From the NCBI GenBank assembly GCA_038530575.1, contig JBCBCP010000001.1, positions 1 to 64,000 on the forward strand: a stretch of DNA of 64,000 bases, read 5' to 3'. Source of the stretch: JBCBCP01 sp038530575. GTDB lineage: Bacteria; Pseudomonadota; Alphaproteobacteria; Rhodobacterales; Rhodobacteraceae. Under the pieces are notes generated by a model that was given only the letters and a program-made list of their open reading frames with translations, made no database searches and was not told the DNA's origin. This document shows positions 34,772 through 43,196 of the stretch, piece by piece. Position numbers and translations under genes: made by a program. Positions within the stretch are counted from its first letter, which is position 1. The number at the start of each line of letters is the position of its first letter.

Positions 34772-35647
34772 ATGGGCAAAGGCGGGTCCAGTTTGAATTT
34801 CGAGAAGCGCCCTCTGCCGGCGGGAATACACCTTGTCGGCGTTCCAATCGGAACGGCGCGGGACATCACGCTGCGAGCACTGGATACCCTGGCCAGCGCG
34901 GATGCGCTCGCCGCCGAGGACACCCGCAGCTTGCGCAAGCTGATGGACATTCACGGCGTACCGCTGGACGGACGCCGGATCACCGCGCTGCACGATCATA
35001 GCGGCGCGGGAGCCGTGGACGCCCTTATCGCACGCGCGCGGGAGGGCTCGGTTGCTTATGCTTCTGAGGCTGGCATGCCACTGATCGCCGATCCCGGATT
35101 TGAACTGGTCAGGGCCGCGCGCAGCGCTGGCGTGGCGGTAACCTGTGCGCCGGGTCCCTCGGCGGTGACGACCGCGTTGGCGCTGGCAGGTCTTGCGACG
35201 GATGCCTTCTTTTTCGCTGGGTTCCTGCCCAGCGCAAAGGGACCGCGCAGAGCCGCTCTGGAGGCGCAACAAACCATCCCCGCAACGCTGGTTTTTTACG
35301 AGAGCCCGAAACGACTAGACAAGATGCTGGCCGACGCGGCCGAGATCCTCGGGGGTGCTCGGCGCGTCGTGGTCTGCCGGGAACTGACAAAGCGGTTCGA
35401 AGAGGTGCGCAGCGGAACGCTTGGCGCTCTTGCGGCGGAGCTCAAGGGTACGGCGGTCAAAGGCGAAATCTGCGTTTTGATAGATCGGGATTCGGGGAAA
35501 ATTAAGGAAATTGATTTTGAATCAGACCTGATCGAGGCGCTGAAGACGATGTCGGTGCGCGACGCGGTGGACATGGTCGCAGCGTCGCACGCGTTGGCCA
35601 GACGCAAGGTTTATCAGGTCGCACTGCGGCTTGCGAAGGATTGTTGA
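34772..35647 (+). CDS. rsmI: 16S rRNA (cytidine-1402-2'-O)-methyltransferase
   Basis: A 291-residue tetrapyrrole-methylase-fold enzyme that methylates the 2'-OH of C1402 in the ribosomal P site. Motifs are GIHLVGVPIGTARDITLRALDTLASADALAAEDTRSLRKLM, GSVAYASEAGMPLIADPGFELVRAA, and CAPGPSAVTTALALAGLATDAFFFAGFLP. The family usually has PIGN at the first motif where PIGT stands here. Start is uncertain: ATG at 34772 is used, but a TTG at 34794 has a better ribosome site. Confidence 0.94.
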   Translation: MGKGGSSLNFEKRPLPAGIHLVGVPIGTARDITLRALDTLASADALAAEDTRSLRKLMDIHGVPLDGRRITALHDHSGAGAVDALIARAREGSVAYASEAGMPLIADPGFELVRAARSAGVAVTCAPGPSAVTTALALAGLATDAFFFAGFLPSAKGPRRAALEAQQTIPATLVFYESPKRLDKMLADAAEILGGARRVVVCRELTKRFEEVRSGTLGALAAELKGTAVKGEICVLIDRDSGKIKEIDFESDLIEALKTMSVRDAVDMVAASHALARRKVYQVALRLAKDC

Positions 35648-35669
35648 GAAACGACAGGGTCAGGCTCAG

Positions 35670-36104
35670 ATGGGCGTACAGCTTGCATTTGATTTTTCAG
35701 CACCAGTGGTTTCCGTTCCGATGCAAGATGCCGATACGGACCGGCGTTTGCGAGGGCGGACATCTCAGCTGGCGGGCGCGGCAGCCGAATACCGAATTGC
35801 CGATGACTATGCCCGACGGGGCTACCGCATGCTGCACCAGCGCTGGCGCGGCAAAGCTGGCGAAATCGATTTGATCTTCGAAGGGGCTGGCGGCCTCGTC
35901 TTTGTGGAAGTCAAAAAGAGCCGCTGCTTTGATCGCGCTCTGGCGAGCCTGTCCACGCGGCAAGTAAAACGCATCTACAGGGCCGCCGAAGAATATGCCG
36001 GCGCGCATACGGATGGGGCTCTTGTGGACATGCGATTTGATGTGGCCCTCATGAATGAGACGGGCGAAACGCGCGTACTCGAAAACGTGACCGCACTCGA
36101 TTGA
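35670..36104 (+). CDS. yraN: YraN family (UPF0102) nuclease-fold protein
   Basis: A 144-residue UPF0102 protein with an endonuclease-like fold: LAGAAAEYRIADDYARRGYRMLHQRWRGKAGEIDLIFEGAGGLVFVEVKKS keeps the E, D and ExK residues of that fold. The role is not settled. It follows rsmI at 22 bases, an order conserved widely in proteobacteria. The ATG at 35670 begins the protein; a TTG further upstream would overlap rsmI. Confidence 0.88.
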   Translation: MGVQLAFDFSAPVVSVPMQDADTDRRLRGRTSQLAGAAAEYRIADDYARRGYRMLHQRWRGKAGEIDLIFEGAGGLVFVEVKKSRCFDRALASLSTRQVKRIYRAAEEYAGAHTDGALVDMRFDVALMNETGETRVLENVTALD

Positions 36105-36161
36105 CCCATTGCACAGGCTACAGCCCATGGGCATGTATGGGCGGCGATAAGGAGCCGCGCC

Positions 36162-37097
36162 ATGAAGATTGCCTTTCAGATGGACCCGATCGGAGCCGTC
36201 GATATCAATGCTGACAGCTCGTTCAGGCTGGCAGAGGAAGCGCAGGAGCGTGGGCATTCGCTCTTCTTCTACACCCCGGATCACCTCGCGTTTCAAGAAG
36301 GGCGTATCACGGCGCGTGGCCATGATCTGACCGTTCAGCGGGTTCAGGGCGCTCACGCGCAGCTTGGCCCGGAACGAGAGGTCGAATTGGCGGAATTCGA
36401 TGTAGTCTGGCTGCGCCAGGATCCTCCATTTGACATGCACTACATCACGTCAACGCATTTGCTGGACCGGTTAAAGGGCCATTGCTTGGTGGTGAATGAC
36501 CCTTTCTGGGTACGGAACTACCCGGAAAAACTGCTGGTGCTGGATTTCCCGGGCCTTACGCCGCCAACGACGATCGCGCGTGATCTTGCGACAATTCGGG
36601 CTTTCAAGGACAAGCACGGCGACGTGATTCTCAAGCCTCTTTATGGCAACGGGGGCGCGGGCGTGTTCCGGCTCGACGCCGAAGATCGCAATTTGTCGAG
36701 CCTGCACGAGCTTTTCACCGGGTTTTCGCGCGAGCCGCTGATCGTGCAAAAGTTCCTGCCCGATGTGGCTGCGGGCGATAAGCGCGTCATACTCGTTGAC
36801 GGAGCGCCTGTCGGGGCGATCAACCGAGTCCCGGCCAAGGGAGAAACGCGGTCGAACATGCATGTCGGCGGACGGCCAGAGAAGATTGGTCTCTCCGAAC
36901 GTGACCTAGAAATTTGCGCTGCCATCGGCCCGCTTTTGCGCGAGAAGGGCCAGGTCTTTGTCGGTATCGACGTGATCGGAACATATCTCACGGAAATCAA
37001 TGTGACCTCGCCCACCGGCATTCAGGAGCTTGAGCGCTTTGACGGGATCAACGTCGCCGAAAAGATCTGGCAGGCGATTGAGGGCAAGTTGGCGTGA
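36162..37097 (+). CDS. gshB: Glutathione synthetase
   Basis: A 311-residue ATP-grasp enzyme that joins gamma-glutamylcysteine and glycine to give glutathione. The N-terminal MKIAFQMDPIGAVDINADSSFRLAEEAQERGH is diagnostic for bacterial GshB. The ATP-grasp part shows ILKPLYGNGGAGVFRL, LIVQKFLPDVAAGDKRVILVDG and INVTSPTGIQELERFDGINVA. AAGGAG lies about eight bases before the ATG. Its end overlaps the esterase start by four bases (GTGA). Confidence 0.96.
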   Translation: MKIAFQMDPIGAVDINADSSFRLAEEAQERGHSLFFYTPDHLAFQEGRITARGHDLTVQRVQGAHAQLGPEREVELAEFDVVWLRQDPPFDMHYITSTHLLDRLKGHCLVVNDPFWVRNYPEKLLVLDFPGLTPPTTIARDLATIRAFKDKHGDVILKPLYGNGGAGVFRLDAEDRNLSSLHELFTGFSREPLIVQKFLPDVAAGDKRVILVDGAPVGAINRVPAKGETRSNMHVGGRPEKIGLSERDLEICAAIGPLLREKGQVFVGIDVIGTYLTEINVTSPTGIQELERFDGINVAEKIWQAIEGKLA

Positions 37098-37987
37098 GCT
37101 GGCAAAAGCCGCTGCTAAACCGGTGGCTGGCCTTTGCCGAGAAGCCTTTTCTTGCCCGGGTAGAGGACCCGCCGAGGATCAGGCGGCGGTTCGAACGCAC
37201 GGCGCGGCTGATGTTTCATCCGCCGCGCGGGACGGCGATTGAGCGGATCCAGCTCGGCGATCTGGAGGCTTTGCGGGTGCGCCCCCCGGGCCCCGTGCAC
37301 CGGACGCTGCTATATTTTCACGGCGGCGCGTACATCTTTGGATCGCCCGAGACCCATAGCGCCCTGCTGGCGCATATCGCCCGGGCGGCGCAGGCGGAGG
37401 CGATTTTGCCCCGTTATCCCCTTGCGCCAGAACATCAGTTTCCGGCGGCACCGGACGCGGCCTTGCGCGCATGGGACGCGCTTGAAACCGCACATCCGGT
37501 AATCTTGGGCGGCGACTCGGCTGGAGGAGGTCTCGCGTTAAGCTTGCTAGGCATGTTGTGCGCCCGCGGCGGCGCGCGGCCGGCAGGGTTATTTGCTTTG
37601 TCTGCGTTAACTGACATGACGTATTCGGGCGCTTCCATCTCCGTCAACGCGGAGCGGGAGGTGCTTTTGCCCGCTGGGCGTGCTCGGGACATGACCGCTT
37701 TTTACCTGCCACCCGGCGTCGATCCGGCGGACCCGCGCGCCAGCCCGCTTTTTGCTGAATTTCAAGGCGCGCCGCCCGTTTGGCTTGGTGTTGGCGACAC
37801 CGAAATCCTGCTGGATGACACGCGCAGGATGGTGGCCTGCCTTCGGGCCCAGGGCACCGACGTGACTTTGCAGATCGCCCAAGACCTGCCCCATGTCTGG
37901 CCGATTTTTCACAACACCCTGCCCGAAGCGCGCGCCACGATCGCGCAGGTTGGCGCGTGGATCAGACGTGTGGCGCCCGAAAGCTAA
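37094..37987 (+). CDS. Alpha/beta-hydrolase esterase, HSL family
   Basis: A 297-residue hormone-sensitive-lipase-type hydrolase. The oxyanion motif HGGAYIFGS (about 75) and nucleophile elbow GGDSAGGGLALSL (about 138) are intact. An acid residue in GDTEILLDDTRRM and the histidine in DLPHVWPIF complete the triad. It should cleave short-chain esters in the cytosol. GTG start, translationally coupled to gshB. The last 26 bases overlap the convergent comM gene. Confidence 0.9.
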   Translation: MSWQKPLLNRWLAFAEKPFLARVEDPPRIRRRFERTARLMFHPPRGTAIERIQLGDLEALRVRPPGPVHRTLLYFHGGAYIFGSPETHSALLAHIARAAQAEAILPRYPLAPEHQFPAAPDAALRAWDALETAHPVILGGDSAGGGLALSLLGMLCARGGARPAGLFALSALTDMTYSGASISVNAEREVLLPAGRARDMTAFYLPPGVDPADPRASPLFAEFQGAPPVWLGVGDTEILLDDTRRMVACLRAQGTDVTLQIAQDLPHVWPIFHNTLPEARATIAQVGAWIRRVAPES

Positions 37988-39464
37988 TGGCTTCGGCGAT
38001 ATGCGGTTTGCGCACCTGTGGCGACGAATCGAGATCCGCAATGGTGCGTGCGAGGCGCATGACTCGGTGAAATCCGCGTGCGGATAGTTTGAACCGGTCG
38101 GCCGCCTTGAGCAGCAGCGCGCGGCCCTCCTCATCCGGGCGCGCCGCGTCTTCGAGGGCATTGCCGGACAGGTCAGCGTTTGTCATGCCCGGCGCGCCGT
38201 CAAAGCGTTCTGACTGGATAAGCCGCGCCGCAGTCACCCTTGCCGCCACCTCTGCAGAGCCTTCGCCTGCGGGCGGAAGATCAAGATCGGTGAAAGCGAC
38301 GGGCGGCACCTCGACCCGGATGTCGAACCGGTCAAGCAGGGGGCCGGAAAGGCGCGCCATGTAGTCCTGGCCGCAGATCGGCGCACGTGAGCAAGCGCGG
38401 GCCGGGTCGGTCATGTAGCCGCATTTGCAAGGGTTTGCGGCTGCCACCAGCATGAATTTACACGGATATTTCACGTGATTGTTTGCGCGGGCGACCATAA
38501 CCTCCCCGGTCTCGATGGGTTGGCGGATCGTCTCGAGGACCTGACGCGGGAATTCAGGCATTTCGTCCATGAACAGCACGCCGTTATGGGCAAGTGAGAC
38601 CTCGCCCGGCTTTGCGCCGCGCCCGCCGCCGATGATCGCGGCCATGGATGCGGTGTGGTGCGGCTCGCGGAATGGGCGCGCCCGGCAGATCCCGCCGGCG
38701 TCCAGAAGGCCGGAGAGCGAGTGGATCATCGATGTCTCGAGCGCCTCAAACGGCGTGAGCGGTGGAAGGATTCCGGGTAGCCGTGCGGCCAGCATGGATT
38801 TGCCAGAGCCCGGCGGACCGGTCATGAGGAGGTGGTGTCGCCCCGCTGCAGCGATTTCCAACGCCCGTTTGGCGCGCTCCTGACCCTTCACCTCGATCAG
38901 ATCGCATACGCTGGGCAGATCAGGCGGCGTGCCGGGTTCCGCCGGAGACAGGGGCGTTTGCCCGGTAAAGTGGCGCACGACGTCACCCAACGTGGCCGCA
39001 GCAATGACGTTGGCGCGTTCGACCCAGGCCGCTTCGGCCCCCGATCCCGCCGGGCAGAGCAGCGTCTGGTTACCGGCACCTGCGGTCATGGCCGCAGGCA
39101 GCGCGCCCGGCACCGGCACGAGGGAGCTGTCTAGCGCCAACTCGCCCATGGCGACCACACCATCCACCGCGTCCTTGGGCAGGATTTCGATGGCCGCGAG
39201 CAGCGACAGCGCGATGGGCAGGTCGAAATGGGCGCCTTCCTTCGGAAGGTCAGCTGGCGACAGGTTCACCGTGATACGTCGTGACGGCAGGGCAATCGAC
39301 ATCGCGTGCAGTGCAGCCCGCACACGTTCGCGCGCCTCGCTGACAGCCTTGTCTGGTAGGCCAACGATGGAAAAGGCCGGAAGGCCGGGTGACACGGCGC
39401 ACTGTACGTCGACAGGCACCGCTTCAATGCCTTGAAACGTGATGGACTGGGCGGAGGCGAGCAT
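37962..39464 (-). CDS. comM: ComM/YifB family Mg-chelatase-like AAA ATPase
   Basis: A 500-residue protein. The N-terminal domain is of the Lon-protease-like fold (VQCAVSPGLPAFSIVGLPDKAVSEARERVRAAL, ITVNLSPADLPKEGAHFDLPIAL). The AAA module has Walker A GPPGSGKS and Walker B VLFMDEMPEF. A cysteine cluster (NPCKCGYMTDPARACSRAPICGQDY) sits before the helical C-terminal domain. ComM is a hexameric helicase that promotes branch migration of incoming DNA during natural transformation. TTAACCAT and paired TTAA elements 17-34 bases before the start may bind CtrA. Confidence 0.95.
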   Translation of the reverse strand: MLASAQSITFQGIEAVPVDVQCAVSPGLPAFSIVGLPDKAVSEARERVRAALHAMSIALPSRRITVNLSPADLPKEGAHFDLPIALSLLAAIEILPKDAVDGVVAMGELALDSSLVPVPGALPAAMTAGAGNQTLLCPAGSGAEAAWVERANVIAAATLGDVVRHFTGQTPLSPAEPGTPPDLPSVCDLIEVKGQERAKRALEIAAAGRHHLLMTGPPGSGKSMLAARLPGILPPLTPFEALETSMIHSLSGLLDAGGICRARPFREPHHTASMAAIIGGGRGAKPGEVSLAHNGVLFMDEMPEFPRQVLETIRQPIETGEVMVARANNHVKYPCKFMLVAAANPCKCGYMTDPARACSRAPICGQDYMARLSGPLLDRFDIRVEVPPVAFTDLDLPPAGEGSAEVAARVTAARLIQSERFDGAPGMTNADLSGNALEDAARPDEEGRALLLKAADRFKLSARGFHRVMRLARTIADLDSSPQVRKPHIAEAISFRAPHV

Positions 39465-39480
39465 GGGGCAGACCGCGCTG

Positions 39481-39498
39481 TTAAGGTTGGTTAACCAT
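39481..39498 (-). promoter_or_regulatory. CtrA-like site before comM
   Basis: TTAA at 39481 and TTAACCAT at 39491-39498 lie 17-34 bases upstream of comM. The spacing between the TTAA halves is six bases rather than the usual seven. TTAACCAT is a known half-site pattern for the alphaproteobacterial regulator CtrA. A second TTGGTTAA occurs 32 bases away. Confidence 0.35.
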
Positions 39499-39530
39499 AT
39501 TCATCGAGGTCTTACCGATTGGTTAATGTT

Positions 39531-40208
39531 TCAGACCGGCCAGTCGCGGCTTGGCAGTCCGAGGTCGTAGGGCATCGGATCATAGGGCACCTCGACCGCT
39601 TCGGCCCGCCATTTCCGGACAGAGGGGTGCGCGAGGCTTTGCAGGGCATAGGCGCGGACGCTGTCGGATACGGGCAGGTCATAGCCAATGATGCGCGCGG
39701 CGACAGGGGCGTAAAATACATCCGCCAGCGAGTACGCGCCAAAGAGCCAGTCGCCGTCTGATTTGAAGTGCGCAGCGTGTGCCCAGAGAGCCTCAATGCG
39801 GGCGATATCTGCCTTGACTGCGTCCGAGGGTTCAAACCCGTCCCACACGCGAAATAGCTGCATGGAGCAATCGGTGCGCAGAGCAGAGAAACCGCCCACC
39901 ATTTCGGCACAGAGCCAGCGCGCCGTGGCGCGTGCGGCAGGCTCTGTCGGCCAAAGCCCCACGCTTGCATGCCGTTCGGCCAGGGTTTCGGCCATAGCGA
40001 GGCTTTCTCCAACCACCGTGCCTTCGGGCGTTCGCAGCGTCGGCACGAGGCGGGCCGGAGCGAGTGGCTGCATATCCTGCGCCATGGTGCCGGAATAGAG
40101 CCCGATCAGATGTTCGTTGAAGGGCAGCCCAAATGCGTCGAGCATGAGAAAGCCGCGCAGCGACCAGCTGGAAAAGGCGCGATCGCCGATGAAAAGATCG
40201 TAAGTCAT
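39531..40208 (-). CDS. Glutathione S-transferase family protein
   Basis: A 225-residue protein with the thioredoxin-fold N domain (LFIGDRAFSSWSLRGFLMLDAFG with a Ser-rich active-site region, then ARLVPTLRTPEGTVVGESLAMAETLAE with the conserved cis-Pro and Glu-Ser) and an all-helical C domain (WLFGAYSLADVFYAPVAARI with the N-capping Asp). It should use glutathione; the substrate is unknown. It stands alone, 66 bases downstream of the comM start. Confidence 0.92.
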   Translation of the reverse strand: MTYDLFIGDRAFSSWSLRGFLMLDAFGLPFNEHLIGLYSGTMAQDMQPLAPARLVPTLRTPEGTVVGESLAMAETLAERHASVGLWPTEPAARATARWLCAEMVGGFSALRTDCSMQLFRVWDGFEPSDAVKADIARIEALWAHAAHFKSDGDWLFGAYSLADVFYAPVAARIIGYDLPVSDSVRAYALQSLAHPSVRKWRAEAVEVPYDPMPYDLGLPSRDWPV

Positions 40209-40268
40209 AAGCCGTACCTTAGCGCCCGCGTACCGTGCCCAGCGAGCGATGGTTTGTTGGGTTCAGCA

Positions 40269-40838
40269 TCACGGAAGGTGATTGATCTGGCGAACTCTCT
40301 GACTCGGCGCGGTCCAGTCGATGGTCGTGACCGACAAGTTGTCGATCTTGTGCGCAATGGCCTGTTCCGGGCGCCAACCGTTTGCGGCCTGCACTTGCGT
40401 CAGGATCACGCCGATATGGGCGACGGCTATGAAGGTGCGGCCGGGATGCGCGCGCATCAAATGGCGCACGGCTGCGCCTACGCGCGCCGCGGCGGTGTTC
40501 CAGCTTTCGCCGCCGGGCGGCGCAGTGTTGCCCGGCCGTTCCCAGTAGGGGCGGCTTTGCGCTTCGGGAATGCGTGAGAAATGCACCCCGTCCCACGCGC
40601 CGAAATGAAACTCGCGCAGGCTGGGCATGTGCGGAAGCCGGGAGCGCGCGCCGCAGATCGCGTCGGCGGTTGCGACGGAGCGCAAAAGATCGGACGAAAC
40701 CACCAGCGCGTCCCTTGGCAGATGCCGGGTCAGGCGCGCAATCTGGTCCGCGTCTGACAGATCGGCGGGAACATCGCGCCAACCGACAAAGGTTTTCTGG
40801 TGCGTGGGTCCGTGGCGGACCCAGTGAAAAACGCTCAT
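40269..40838 (-). CDS. Histidine phosphatase, probable alpha-ribazole phosphatase
   Basis: A 189-residue phosphoglycerate-mutase-like phosphatase. The phospho-acceptor RHG motif is at residues 8-10 (FHWVRHGPTH). Glu in REFHFGAWDG and the second His in VAHIGVIL complete the pocket. The four-base overlap (ATGA) with cobU argues for CobC function, removal of phosphate from alpha-ribazole 5'-phosphate in cobamide assembly. Sequence alone cannot separate CobC from other members. Confidence 0.8.
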   Translation of the reverse strand: MSVFHWVRHGPTHQKTFVGWRDVPADLSDADQIARLTRHLPRDALVVSSDLLRSVATADAICGARSRLPHMPSLREFHFGAWDGVHFSRIPEAQSRPYWERPGNTAPPGGESWNTAAARVGAAVRHLMRAHPGRTFIAVAHIGVILTQVQAANGWRPEQAIAHKIDNLSVTTIDWTAPSQRVRQINHLP

Positions 40839-41365
40839 GACAAGGCCCCCTTCAGAACGTTGGGCAGCCCCGCAACAACCTGAACCGCGCAGTCCGCCTG
40901 CGCGGCAAGGGCGATGTTGAGCCGGCCTTGCGACTCCCGAAAGGCGCGGGTTTCTGCCTCCATCGGGACGATACCCTGGCCGATTTCATTGGTAACAATG
41001 ACTACCGGCACCGGGGCAGTGGCAAGCCCCTCAAGAAGTGTAGCCTGTGCAGCGGCGAGATCGGTTTTATCGATCACGTGATTGGTCAGCCACATCGTTG
41101 CGCAGTCGATCAGGGCCGCTTGTCCGGCCCGCAGCCCCGCAAGCGCGGCGCCCGGATCGAGCGTAGCGTGCAGCGTCGACCATTCCGGCCCACGCCGGTC
41201 CTGATGCACCTTTACGCGCAACTTTATTTCGTCGTCCCAAATTCGGGCTGTCGCTATGTAGACAGGCTCTAACCCGCTGTTTATAAGTAAATTTTCTGCA
41301 AAGGCAGATTTTCCCGAAGCCCCGCCACCTAGAACGAGGGTGTGTGCTGGCAACTTTTTTTGCAT
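40835..41365 (-). CDS. cobU: Adenosylcobinamide kinase/phosphate guanylyltransferase
   Basis: A 176-residue bifunctional CobU/CobP enzyme that phosphorylates adenosylcobinamide and attaches GMP, in late B12 assembly. The P loop GGGASGKSAFAE begins near residue 15. ATARIWDDEIKLRVKVHQDRRG contains the guanylylated-His region, and VTNEIGQGIVPMEAETRAFRESQGRLN is the conserved C-terminal block. The ATG at 41365 is preferred over a GTG at 41380. It is divergent from rpoH and forms an operon with the CobC-like gene. Confidence 0.93.
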   Translation of the reverse strand: MQKKLPAHTLVLGGGASGKSAFAENLLINSGLEPVYIATARIWDDEIKLRVKVHQDRRGPEWSTLHATLDPGAALAGLRAGQAALIDCATMWLTNHVIDKTDLAAAQATLLEGLATAPVPVVIVTNEIGQGIVPMEAETRAFRESQGRLNIALAAQADCAVQVVAGLPNVLKGALS

Positions 41366-41373
41366 GACCTTGT

Positions 41374-41399
41374 GAACCACTCGGCTGTTTGGTGCGTAA
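41374..41399 (+). promoter_or_regulatory. Candidate ECF-type promoter of rpoH
   Basis: TGAACC (GAAC at 41374-41377) and CGTAA (41395-41399) are spaced by 17 bases, the pattern of GAAC/CGT promoters read by extracytoplasmic-function sigma factors. The expected start would be about 45 bases before the rpoH ATG. ECF control of an rpoH copy is known in Rhodobacter. Confidence 0.4.
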
Positions 41400-41448
41400 T
41401 CCTGTCAGTGCGCGAAAGAAAAAACTGGCTACGACAGGGGAATTCACA

Positions 41449-42327
41449 ATGGCCTTGGATAATATTCGTGACATGTCAATCTCGCGCGTGGCCATGAAGG
41501 CTGAATTGCTCGACGCGGAGACGGAACTTCGCCTCGCTTATGCGTGGCGCGACGAGCGGTGCGAAAAAAGCCTGCACCGACTGATTACAGCCTACATGCG
41601 TCTCGCGATCTCGATGGCGGCAAAGTTCAAACGCTACGGCGCGCCGATGAACGATCTGATCCAAGAGGCGGGGCTTGGTCTCATGAAGGCCGCTGACAAA
41701 TTTGATCCCGACCGTGGTGTACGCTTCTCAACTTACGCTGTTTGGTGGATCAAGGCGTCCATCCAAGATTACGTGATGCGGAACTGGTCCATGGTTCGTA
41801 CCGGCTCCACGTCGTCGCAAAAGTCGCTGTTCTTCAACATGCGCCGCGTTCAGGCGCGGCTGGAGCGGGAAAGCGCCGCGGCGGGCGAGACGCTCGACAA
41901 GCACCAGCTGCGCCAGATGATCTCGACCGAGATTGGTGTTCCGCTGCACGATGTTGAGATGATGGAAGGCCGTTTGTCCGGCTCCGACTATTCGCTGAAC
42001 GCCACGCAGTCGGTGGATGACGAGGGGCGCGAGTGGATTGATGCGCTTGAGGACGACAGCGAGCAGGCGGCCGAGACAGTCGAACAGCAGCACGATACTG
42101 AGCAGCTGCGCGAGTGGCTTTTGTCGGCGCTAGGTGCACTGAACGACCGGGAGCGGTTCATCGTACGCGAACGCAAGCTGCGTGAGGACCCGCGGACCCT
42201 CGAAAGCCTCGGCCAGGAGCTGAGCCTGTCGAAGGAGCGGGTGCGCCAGCTAGAGGCCGCGGCCTTTGCTAAAATGCGCAAGTCGCTGGAAAATCAGAGC
42301 CGGGAAGTGCATCACTTCCTCGCATGA
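41449..42327 (+). CDS. rpoH: RNA polymerase sigma-32 factor (RpoH family)
   Basis: A 292-residue alternative sigma factor. Region 2 reads LITAYMRLAISMAAKFKRYGAPMNDLIQEAGLGLMKAADKFDPDRGVRFSTYAVWWIKASIQDYVM. The RpoH box follows as SQKSLFFNMRRVQ (about residue 124). Region 4 is ERFIVRERKLREDPRTLESLGQELSLSKERVRQLE. It directs heat-shock or oxidative-stress genes. Rhodobacteraceae usually have two RpoH copies; the ECF-like promoter upstream suggests the RpoHII (singlet-oxygen) type, but I cannot prove which this is. AGGGG lies before the ATG at 41449. Its stop overlaps the next gene. Confidence 0.94.
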   Translation: MALDNIRDMSISRVAMKAELLDAETELRLAYAWRDERCEKSLHRLITAYMRLAISMAAKFKRYGAPMNDLIQEAGLGLMKAADKFDPDRGVRFSTYAVWWIKASIQDYVMRNWSMVRTGSTSSQKSLFFNMRRVQARLERESAAAGETLDKHQLRQMISTEIGVPLHDVEMMEGRLSGSDYSLNATQSVDDEGREWIDALEDDSEQAAETVEQQHDTEQLREWLLSALGALNDRERFIVRERKLREDPRTLESLGQELSLSKERVRQLEAAAFAKMRKSLENQSREVHHFLA

Positions 42328-43109
42328 TCCGCACGATATCCACTTTTGTTGTTTGGGCCGTCCTTACAGGGGCGGCCTTGGCATTTGGCCCTGATGATTT
42401 TGCTGGAGCCGACGTGGTCATTCTTGGCGAGCGGCATGACAACCCGGTGCATCATGAGATTCAGGCGCGCGCGGTTGCGATGATCTCTCCGGCCGCGATT
42501 GTTTGGGAGATGATGGTGCCTGAGCAGGCGGCGCTGGTCGATCCTGCCCTCGGCGCGGCTGAACAAGGTGCGCTTCTGGGCTGGGAAGAGGCCGGCTGGC
42601 CCGATTTCTCCATGTATCATCCCATAATGGCATCTGCCCCGGGCGCGCGGCATTACGGGGCGGCGGTGCCAAGGGCCGCGGCGCGTGCGGTGATCGAGGG
42701 CGACGTGACTGATCATTTCCCCGAGCCGATCCTCTTTGGTCTCGATGCGGCGCTGCCTACACCTGAGCAGGCGGCACGGAACCAGATGCAGTTTGATGCC
42801 CATTGTGGCATGCTTCCGCCTGATTTGATCCCGGACATGGTTGATGTGCAGCGCCTACGGGATGCCACGCTGGCCAACGTCGCGATTGAGGCTTGGCGCG
42901 AGACGGGCGGCCCGGTTGTCATCATTACCGGCAATGGTCACGCACGCGCGGATTGGGGCGTACCTAGGTTCCTTGCGCGGGCCGCGCCAGATGCAGTTGT
43001 TATTACGCTGGGTCAGGGCGAAGGCGGCGTCATGCCGGAGGGCGGCTTTGATATCCTGCGCGATGCGCCAACAATCGAACGCCCCGATCCCTGCGGGGCG
43101 CTTCGCTAG
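42324..43109 (+). CDS. ChaN-family exported protein
   Basis: A 261-residue protein with an N-terminal signal peptide (about 1-20). The ChaN/Tiki-like domain shows DVVILGERHDNPVHHEIQARA near the start and VVIITGNGHARADWGVPRFLA near the end, with the paired Glu-His and His residues of this superfamily. Related ChaN proteins bind haem and may act in iron uptake. No lipobox cysteine is seen, unlike some members. The ATG overlaps the rpoH stop by four bases, so it may be stress-induced with rpoH. Confidence 0.85.
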   Translation: MIRTISTFVVWAVLTGAALAFGPDDFAGADVVILGERHDNPVHHEIQARAVAMISPAAIVWEMMVPEQAALVDPALGAAEQGALLGWEEAGWPDFSMYHPIMASAPGARHYGAAVPRAAARAVIEGDVTDHFPEPILFGLDAALPTPEQAARNQMQFDAHCGMLPPDLIPDMVDVQRLRDATLANVAIEAWRETGGPVVIITGNGHARADWGVPRFLARAAPDAVVITLGQGEGGVMPEGGFDILRDAPTIERPDPCGALR

Positions 43110-43196
43110 ACTTCACCTGTCACATGGACCGCGCAGGAGGTCGAGCCCTGAAGAGCCCCCGTTGCGGGGGCCACCGGATGCGCCTAGTCTCGCGCC

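Noticed and set aside
34700..35272. Upstream extension of the LpoA-like frame on the minus strand
   Set aside because: It is antisense to rsmI and lacks a signal peptide; the lipoprotein signal starts at 34699.
43155..43171. GCCCCCG/CGGGGGC hairpin before coaBC
   Set aside because: No T run follows; a terminator cannot be supported, and such GC stems are common here.
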